Source: DASYLJ01 sp964432595
GTDB lineage: Bacteria; Desulfobacterota; Binatia; DP-6
Assembly (NCBI GenBank): GCA_964432595.1
Contig: CAYSOF010000010.1
Location: 1 to 64,000, forward strand
Direction of reading: 5' to 3'
DNA: 64,000 nt
In this document: positions 59,367-64,000 of the stretch, in pieces
Position numbering within the stretch: the first letter of the stretch is position 1
How the letters are laid out: the number at the start of each line of letters is the position of its first letter
The notes under the pieces: generated by a model
What the model was told of the DNA's origin: nothing
The model's input: only the letters and a program-made list of their open reading frames with translations
Databases searched by the model: none
Translations under genes and position numbers: made by a program

Positions 59367-61219
59367 AGGTCCGACGGCGCGCCCGCGAGCGACGCCGTGT
59401 CGCCGATCTTCTCCGCCATCGGCACGAAGCGGCGCCACGCGGCGCGCGCGTCGTCGATGCGTCCGGCGCGCAGCAGCGCCACCGCGAGCTGGTACCGCGC
59501 GCCGTAGTGCTCGGGCGACGTCGCGAGCACGGTGCGGAACCGCTCGACGGCGCGCACCGGCTGGCCGAGCCGCCACGCGTACAGCAGGCCCGCGTGCATC
59601 GCGTCGTCCGCGCTCGTCGGGTCGGCGGCGCGCGCACGATCCCACGCCTGGGCGGCCGCGGCCCAGTCCTGCCGCGCCTCGAGCAGGCGGGCCGTCGCGC
59701 GCCAGGCGTCCGCGTGCACCGCGTCGAGCGCCGTCACGGCGCGATACGCGGCGAGCGCGTCGTCGGTGCGGCCGAGCCGCTCGAGGGCCGCCGCACGGTA
59801 GTGATGCGTCAGGGCGACCGTCGGCTGACATCGCACGGCCTCGTCCGCCCAGCGGAGCGACGCGGTCTCGTCCCCGGCGCGCGACGCGAGGACGCTGAGA
59901 TTCATCTGGATGTACGCGTAGCAGGGCGACAGCCGATGCGCCTCGAGCAGCAGGCGCGTCGCCTCGGCGTCCTCGCCCCGCACCATCGCGGCGTGACCCG
60001 CGTTCAGCCAGGCGCGGCCGTTGTTCGGCGCCTTGGCGATCGCGTCGCGCCACAGCGTCAGATCGTCCTGGTAGACGCGGTTCCGCACCGACGTGGCGAC
60101 GCCGAGCCCCGTCACGACCAGGGCGGTGACGACGGCGAAGGGCACCAGCCGGCCGCGCGCGGCCGTCCACAGCGCGAGCGCCGTCGACGTGCCGAAGCCG
60201 AGCATCGCGAGGTACGGCCGGTGCTCGTTCACCGCCTCCGCGAGCGGCACGACGCTCGACTCCGGCGCCAGCGTCACGACGATCCACAGCGCGGCGAACC
60301 AGATGGCAGGGCGCCGGCGGCCGAGCCGCCAGGCGATCGCGCCGAGGACGACGAGCACGAGCAGACTGCCCCACGCCTGCACGTCCGCGAACGAGCGCGC
60401 CCACGGGTAGTCGACGCGGTCGATGACGAGCGCGTCGGGCCACAGCCAGAGGCGCAGGTAGTAGAGCAGCGCCGACCACTGCGTCATGGCGTAGACGCCG
60501 GGGCCGACGTCGGGCTGCCGCGCCGTCTCCAGCACCCACGACGGCAGCAGCAGCGCGCGCCACGCGAGCCCCGCGGCGACCACCACCGCGAGGGCGCCGA
60601 TGCGCGCCCACGGGACGCGCCGTCCGTCGAGCCATGCGTGCAGCAGGACGACGACGGGCAGCGTGACCGCGATGCTCTTCGTCAGCATCGCCGCGGCGGC
60701 CAGCACCAGGCTCGTCCGCCAGCGGTTGCGGGCGGCGGCGTCGAACGCGCCGAGGTAGCAGACGGCGGTCAGCAGCGCCGAGCGCGACGAGAGGTAGTTG
60801 GCGGGCTCGGAGTTGAGCGGATGGAGTGCCACCAGCAGCGCTGCGGCCGCGGCGACGGGCGGCCCGGCGTCGCCGAGCCACAGGTGATCGCGCACGACGC
60901 GATAGAGGAGCACGCACGCGAGCCAATGGAGGAGCAGGCTCGTGACGTGCCAGCTCCAGGTGTCGGGTCCGGAGATCGCCCAGTTGACGGCGAACGTCGT
61001 CTGCAGGAGCGGGCGGAGGTCCTTGTTCTCGCGGAGGATGCTCGTCGTGTCGGGGTCGACGAAGAAGCGCGGGACGTTCGTCAGGCTGCGCAGGTGCGGG
61101 TTGCGCTCGAGGGTGTGCCAGTCGTCGAAGACGAACGGCCCGTGCAGCGCGTTGGCGTAGGTCGCGGCGATGACGATCGCCAGCAGCGCCGGTACCTGCC
61201 AACCCCGACCACCCCGCAT
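59330..61219 (-). CDS. GT-C-type membrane protein with C-terminal TPRs
   Basis: A 629-residue protein. Roughly ten membrane helices occupy residues 5-395; just after the first is FVFDDWHTLERNP, resembling the DxD/EDD of C-type glycosyltransferases (TMTC/ArnT-like), with LNSEPANYLSSRSALLTAVC further on. Residues about 415-605 are TPRs (NNGRAWLNAGHAAMVRGEDA, AAALERLGRTDDALAAYRAV). TMTC-like proteins O-mannosylate others in eukaryotes; in bacteria the role is mostly unknown. ATG 61219 lies 8 bases after a CAATAG box. Confidence 0.82.
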   Translation of the reverse strand: MRGGRGWQVPALLAIVIAATYANALHGPFVFDDWHTLERNPHLRSLTNVPRFFVDPDTTSILRENKDLRPLLQTTFAVNWAISGPDTWSWHVTSLLLHWLACVLLYRVVRDHLWLGDAGPPVAAAAALLVALHPLNSEPANYLSSRSALLTAVCYLGAFDAAARNRWRTSLVLAAAAMLTKSIAVTLPVVVLLHAWLDGRRVPWARIGALAVVVAAGLAWRALLLPSWVLETARQPDVGPGVYAMTQWSALLYYLRLWLWPDALVIDRVDYPWARSFADVQAWGSLLVLVVLGAIAWRLGRRRPAIWFAALWIVVTLAPESSVVPLAEAVNEHRPYLAMLGFGTSTALALWTAARGRLVPFAVVTALVVTGLGVATSVRNRVYQDDLTLWRDAIAKAPNNGRAWLNAGHAAMVRGEDAEATRLLLEAHRLSPCYAYIQMNLSVLASRAGDETASLRWADEAVRCQPTVALTHHYRAAALERLGRTDDALAAYRAVTALDAVHADAWRATARLLEARQDWAAAAQAWDRARAADPTSADDAMHAGLLYAWRLGQPVRAVERFRTVLATSPEHYGARYQLAVALLRAGRIDDARAAWRRFVPMAEKIGDTASLAGAPSDLYTAAPPGPASR

Positions 61220-61227
61220 GCCCTCCG

Positions 61228-61256
61228 CTATTGCAGCGTGGGCCGGCTCATCGCAA
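61228..61256 (-). promoter_or_regulatory. Candidate leaderless promoter of the GT-C/TPR gene
   Basis: Minus strand: TTGCGA (61251-61256), 17-base spacer, CAATAG (61228-61233), then 8 bases to ATG 61219. It overlaps the last codons of the upstream gene. Confidence 0.6.
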
Positions 61257-61635
61257 CGGCGAGGAAGGTGCAGCCGCCGATGTCGGTCCCGTCGACCTCG
61301 AGCCGCACCTGATAGCGGTCCGGGCCGGGGAGACGCAGCGCCGCGATGGTCGCGGTGAAGACCGCCTCGTAGAAACCGCTCACCTCGCTCGGGGCGCGCG
61401 CATCGAGCGACCCGGCGATCTCCAGCCGGAAGGGGCCGCTCGCGCCGGTGATCCGCAGCATCAGCGGATGCGTCCCGGGCGCTTCGAGGCCGATGCGCGC
61501 GAACACGCGGAACGTCGGCAGCGGCTGCGCGAAGTCGGCGACGTTGAACGTGTCGAAGAGGCCGACGAGCGTGTGCTTGTGGCTCATCTCGAAGCGCACG
61601 TCGTCGCACACCGTGCAGAGGAGGAGGCGCGGCAC
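61228..61635 (-). CDS. DUF6941-like protein
   Basis: A 135-residue beta-sandwich-like protein (LLLCTVCDDVRFEMSHKHTL, VGLFDTFNVADFAQPLPTFR, GPDRYQVRLEVDGTDIGG). The N-terminal pattern of D-D-x-R-x-E followed by K-x-x-L-x-G-x-F is typical of DUF6941. No enzyme signature. It follows the crotonase by one base and probably shares its transcript. Function unknown. Confidence 0.75.
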   Translation of the reverse strand: MPRLLLCTVCDDVRFEMSHKHTLVGLFDTFNVADFAQPLPTFRVFARIGLEAPGTHPLMLRITGASGPFRLEIAGSLDARAPSEVSGFYEAVFTATIAALRLPGPDRYQVRLEVDGTDIGGCTFLAVAMSRPTLQ

Positions 61636-61636
61636 G

Positions 61637-62410
61637 TCAGTTCCCGTCGAAGCGGCCGTGCCGCCCGGCGCCGCCCGCGAACCGCTGCGCGCCGGCGAGC
61701 GTTTCGCCGGAGCGGATCACCTCGAGCCCGAGCCGCGTCTCGTGCAGGAGGGCGTCGTCGAGCGAGAGGCTCCACTGCGCGTACGACGACGCGCGGTCGC
61801 TGCGCAGGCAGCGCTGCGGGAACGCCGCGAGCTGCCGCGCCAATGCGACCGCCTCGGCGAGCGCCGTGCCGGGCGCGACGAGCCGGTTCGCGAGACCCAT
61901 CCGCTGCGCCTCGTCGCCCGAGACGCCGCGCCCGGTGAGGATCAGGTCGAGCGCGTGCGAGTGGCCGATGAGCCGCGGCAGGCGGATCGTGCCGCCGTCG
62001 ATGAGCGGGACGCCCCAGCGGCGGCAGTACACGCCGAAGACCGCGTCGTGCGCGGCGACGCGCAGGTCGCACCACGCGGCGAGCTCGAGCCCGCCCGCGA
62101 CCGCGTGCCCTTCGACCGCGGCGATGACGGGCTTCGCGAGCAGCATGCGCGACGGCCCCATCGGCCCGTCGCCGCTCTCGACGACGCGATTGCCGCGGCC
62201 GTCGGCGACGCCCTTCAGGTCGGCACCGGCGCAGAACGTCCCGCCGGCCCCGGTGAGGACCGCGACGGCGACGGCGTCGTCGGCTTCGACGCGGCGGAAG
62301 GCGTCGGCGAGCGCCGCGGCGGTGGGACCGTCGACGGCGTTGCGCACCTCCGGCCGGTCGATGGTGACGACGGCGACGGGGCCGTCGACCTCGAAGCGTA
62401 CCGTGCTCAT
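61637..62410 (-). CDS. Enoyl-CoA hydratase/isomerase (crotonase) family
   Basis: A 257-residue crotonase. VAVVTIDRPEVRNAVDG, GGTFCAGADLKGVADG (oxyanion loop) and VIAAVEGHAVAGGLELAAWC are standard. In the position of the usual catalytic Glu of PE.xlG, the protein has YCRRWGVPLIDGGTIRLPRL, so the canonical hydratase glutamates seem changed and another crotonase reaction is possible. A -35-like TTGACC and CATACC lie before the ATG. Confidence 0.88.
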   Translation of the reverse strand: MSTVRFEVDGPVAVVTIDRPEVRNAVDGPTAAALADAFRRVEADDAVAVAVLTGAGGTFCAGADLKGVADGRGNRVVESGDGPMGPSRMLLAKPVIAAVEGHAVAGGLELAAWCDLRVAAHDAVFGVYCRRWGVPLIDGGTIRLPRLIGHSHALDLILTGRGVSGDEAQRMGLANRLVAPGTALAEAVALARQLAAFPQRCLRSDRASSYAQWSLSLDDALLHETRLGLEVIRSGETLAGAQRFAGGAGRHGRFDGN

Positions 62411-62447
62411 GGGGGCGGGGTATGTCGGGCGTGCGCGGGGGTCAAGG

Positions 62448-63710
62448 TCACGGCGACGGCTGCGCCGTGGGCGCCGGCGTCCGCCCGAGCGCCTCCATCA
62501 GATACGGGATCGCCGCGTCGGTGAGCGATAGCTCGGGCGCGAGCCGCTTGCCGAGGCCCTCCGCCGTCATCAGCGCCAGGTTCACCATCGTCATGTGGCT
62601 GCGCGCCTGGATGCGGTGGCGTCGCAGGATGTCGAAGATGCGGGCGATCTCGACGGTCACCTGCAGGTTCGCGAGCCCGCGCACGCGGATGTTGTCGACG
62701 AACTCGGTGATTTCCCGCTCGTAGGCCGGGTAGTCGGGGACGTGCTTGTGGGGCGCGTTCACGTAGAAAAGGCGCGCCACCGTCGCGCCGTCGCCGGTCG
62801 ACAGCGCGTACAGCAGCTCGGCGACGGTCAGCCGGTCCTCGTCGACGAGCGAGCCGACGAGACCGAGGTCGAGCAGCACGATCCGTCCGGGCGGCAGGAA
62901 GCGGACGTTGCCCGGATGGAGGTCGGCGTGGACGAAGCCGTGGAGGAACACCATGCGGCAGACGCAGCGCATGCCGGCGTCGACGACGCGATGGACGTCG
63001 ACGCCGCGGACCTCGAGATCCTCCTCGCGCACGCCGTCGACGAACTCCATCGTGATCACGGCATCCGAGCACGCCTCCTCGACGAGACGCGGGAAGGAGA
63101 TGTCGGGATCGCCGGCGAAGTTCCGCGTGAAGCGGCGGTTGTGCTCCGCCTCGTTGACCAGATGGATCTGCTCCTCGACCGCCTCGCAGAACGCCTGCAG
63201 CGCGCCCTCGAGCGACATCAGCCGGAACGACGGCACCAGCCGCTCGAGCGTGCGGCCGACGAAGAGCAGGATCGAGCGGTCGAGCCGGACCTTGTCGAGG
63301 ATGTCGGGGCGGCGGACCTTCACCGCCACCACGTCGCCGGTCGCGCGCAGCGTGGCGCGATGGACCTGCGCCACCGACGCCGCCGCCACCGGCTCGGGAT
63401 CGAAGTCGGCGAAGAGCGTCTCGAGCGGGCGGCCGAAGTCGTGCTCGATGGTCGTGCGCACGTCGGCGAAGGGGAAGGGCGGGACCTGATCGCGGAGCGT
63501 CGCGAGCTCCTGCACCAGGGGGCGGGGCAGCAGGTCGGCCCGGGTGGACGCGATCTGGCCCACCTTGATGAACGTCGCGCCCAGCGTGGTGCAGAGACGC
63601 ACCAGGGCGCGACCCATCGCCCGCAACGGCTCACCGCGCAGGCGGACCGTCTCGCGCGCGAAGACGGCCCCCGCGACGACGGCGGCGCGCGCCATCTGCA
63701 ACGAGCGCAT
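62448..63710 (-). CDS. UbiB/ABC1 (AarF) atypical kinase
   Basis: About 420 residues from ATG 63710; an in-frame GTG at 63761 adds 17. The family motifs are ATFIKVGQIASTRADLLP (KxGQ), the Ala-rich nucleotide loop and Lys in AAASVAQVHRATL..VAVKVRRP, FVHADLHPGNVRF (catalytic Asp) and LLDLGLVGSL (DLG-type). UbiB kinases support ubiquinone or other isoprenoid lipid metabolism, which suits the prenyl-lipid genes in the window though it is far from them. Unlike many homologues no C-terminal membrane anchor is obvious. Confidence 0.88.
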   Translation of the reverse strand: MRSLQMARAAVVAGAVFARETVRLRGEPLRAMGRALVRLCTTLGATFIKVGQIASTRADLLPRPLVQELATLRDQVPPFPFADVRTTIEHDFGRPLETLFADFDPEPVAAASVAQVHRATLRATGDVVAVKVRRPDILDKVRLDRSILLFVGRTLERLVPSFRLMSLEGALQAFCEAVEEQIHLVNEAEHNRRFTRNFAGDPDISFPRLVEEACSDAVITMEFVDGVREEDLEVRGVDVHRVVDAGMRCVCRMVFLHGFVHADLHPGNVRFLPPGRIVLLDLGLVGSLVDEDRLTVAELLYALSTGDGATVARLFYVNAPHKHVPDYPAYEREITEFVDNIRVRGLANLQVTVEIARIFDILRRHRIQARSHMTMVNLALMTAEGLGKRLAPELSLTDAAIPYLMEALGRTPAPTAQPSP

Positions 63711-63808
63711 CGTGATGCGCCAGCGCGCACGGCGCGGCAGTGTGACGGCCGGAGCGCCCACGACTGCGCACGCTGCCTGCGCGCGCCCGGGCGCGCAAGC
63801 TCGGCGCG

Positions 63809-64000
63809 TCAGTCGGCGGCGGGCTCGACCCAGCGCGCGTGCGGATCCGCGCGGGCGACGTGCCGGTGCGCGCCGCCCGGCCACGCGAGCAGGTCGACGG
63901 CGAACCCGTCGCCCTCGTTCGCGAAGACGCGGTCGTGCTCGAAGCGCAGCCAGACGAGCCGCCGCGCCGGCGTGGCGCGCGCGCCGGCGTCCTCGATGGC
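63809..64000 (-). CDS. C-terminal part of an unknown protein, cut by the window edge
   Basis: An open frame on the minus strand enters from beyond 64000 and ends with TGA at 63809. The 63 visible residues (for example RRLVWLRFEHDRVFANEGDG, FAVDLLAWPGGAHRHVARAD, PHARWVEPAAD) look coding with typical GC-rich codons, but too little is seen to name a family. Confidence 0.5.
   Translation of the reverse strand, partial: AIEDAGARATPARRLVWLRFEHDRVFANEGDGFAVDLLAWPGGAHRHVARADPHARWVEPAAD

Noticed and set aside
56532..61202. A 1556-codon antisense frame over the amidase, MaoC, symporter and TPR genes
   Set aside because: Same reason: no recognisable domain and full conflict with well-supported genes.

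Overview
The window is one contiguous stretch of a very GC-rich bacterial chromosome (roughly 70% GC by eye), tightly packed on both strands, with no gene-free stretch longer than about 200 bases and no rRNA, tRNA or CRISPR that I can see. A heptose epimerase for LPS, an OprB-type porin and several lipoprotein or Tat signal peptides indicate a diderm. Paired acyl-CoA dehydrogenases, amidases, a nitrile hydratase, a squalene-hopene cyclase with HpnC and Thr-linker Cys-rich secreted proteins recall uncultivated soil or marine lineages such as Candidatus Binatota or Myxococcota relatives. That placement is inference only.

Layout. 0.1-6.1 kb: a minus-strand run TusA-like, Ku, MerR/TPR, DUF72, divergent from a UvrD-family helicase and a W-rich secreted protein. 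6.1-8.5 kb: AtzG-like small protein, amidase, methyltransferase. 8.5-14 kb: a minus-strand run ending in ABC permease, ABC ATPase, nitrile hydratase beta, alpha and activator, with overlapping start and stop codons. 14.6-24.4 kb: an almost gapless operon for a full mevalonate pathway (mvaD, phosphomevalonate kinase, type 2 IPP isomerase, HMG-CoA reductase, mevalonate kinase, HMG-CoA synthase-like) with a squalene-hopene cyclase-like protein, HpnC-like prenyl synthase, a PTPS-family enzyme and a small haem lipoprotein. 24.5-43.6 kb: hybrid histidine kinase, DUF35-thiolase fusion, MetE-like protein, a disulfide-repeat secreted protein, a pair of acyl-CoA dehydrogenases, beta-lactamase-like protein, porin, thioredoxin-fold enzymes, DNA glycosylase, MotA/MotB-like pair and heptose epimerase. 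43.6-47.3 kb: an accessory insertion. A lower-GC gene for a 918-residue SIR2 protein with a PIN-like segment lies between a decayed 5' copy of hisI and the intact hisI. 47.5-64 kb: acyl-CoA ligase, hydrolase, SDR, copper-storage protein, thioesterase, alcohol dehydrogenase, TspO, a VapBC module replacing most of a flavoprotein gene, amidase, MaoC hydratase, symporter, TPR membrane protein, crotonase and a UbiB-type kinase.

How it fits together. The mevalonate/terpenoid genes form one translationally coupled unit making IPP/DMAPP and then C30 polycyclic lipids, but two of its members have altered catalytic motifs. Many of the remaining genes handle acyl-CoA thioesters, amides and nitriles. The most unusual features are the SIR2-PIN-like gene inside the duplicated hisI locus, the non-canonical cyclase motif (NVDVSA instead of DxDDTA), an eight-unit Cys-repeat protein, and a recurrent promoter layout in which a sigma70-like -10 box sits 7-9 bases before the start codon, implying widespread leaderless mRNAs.
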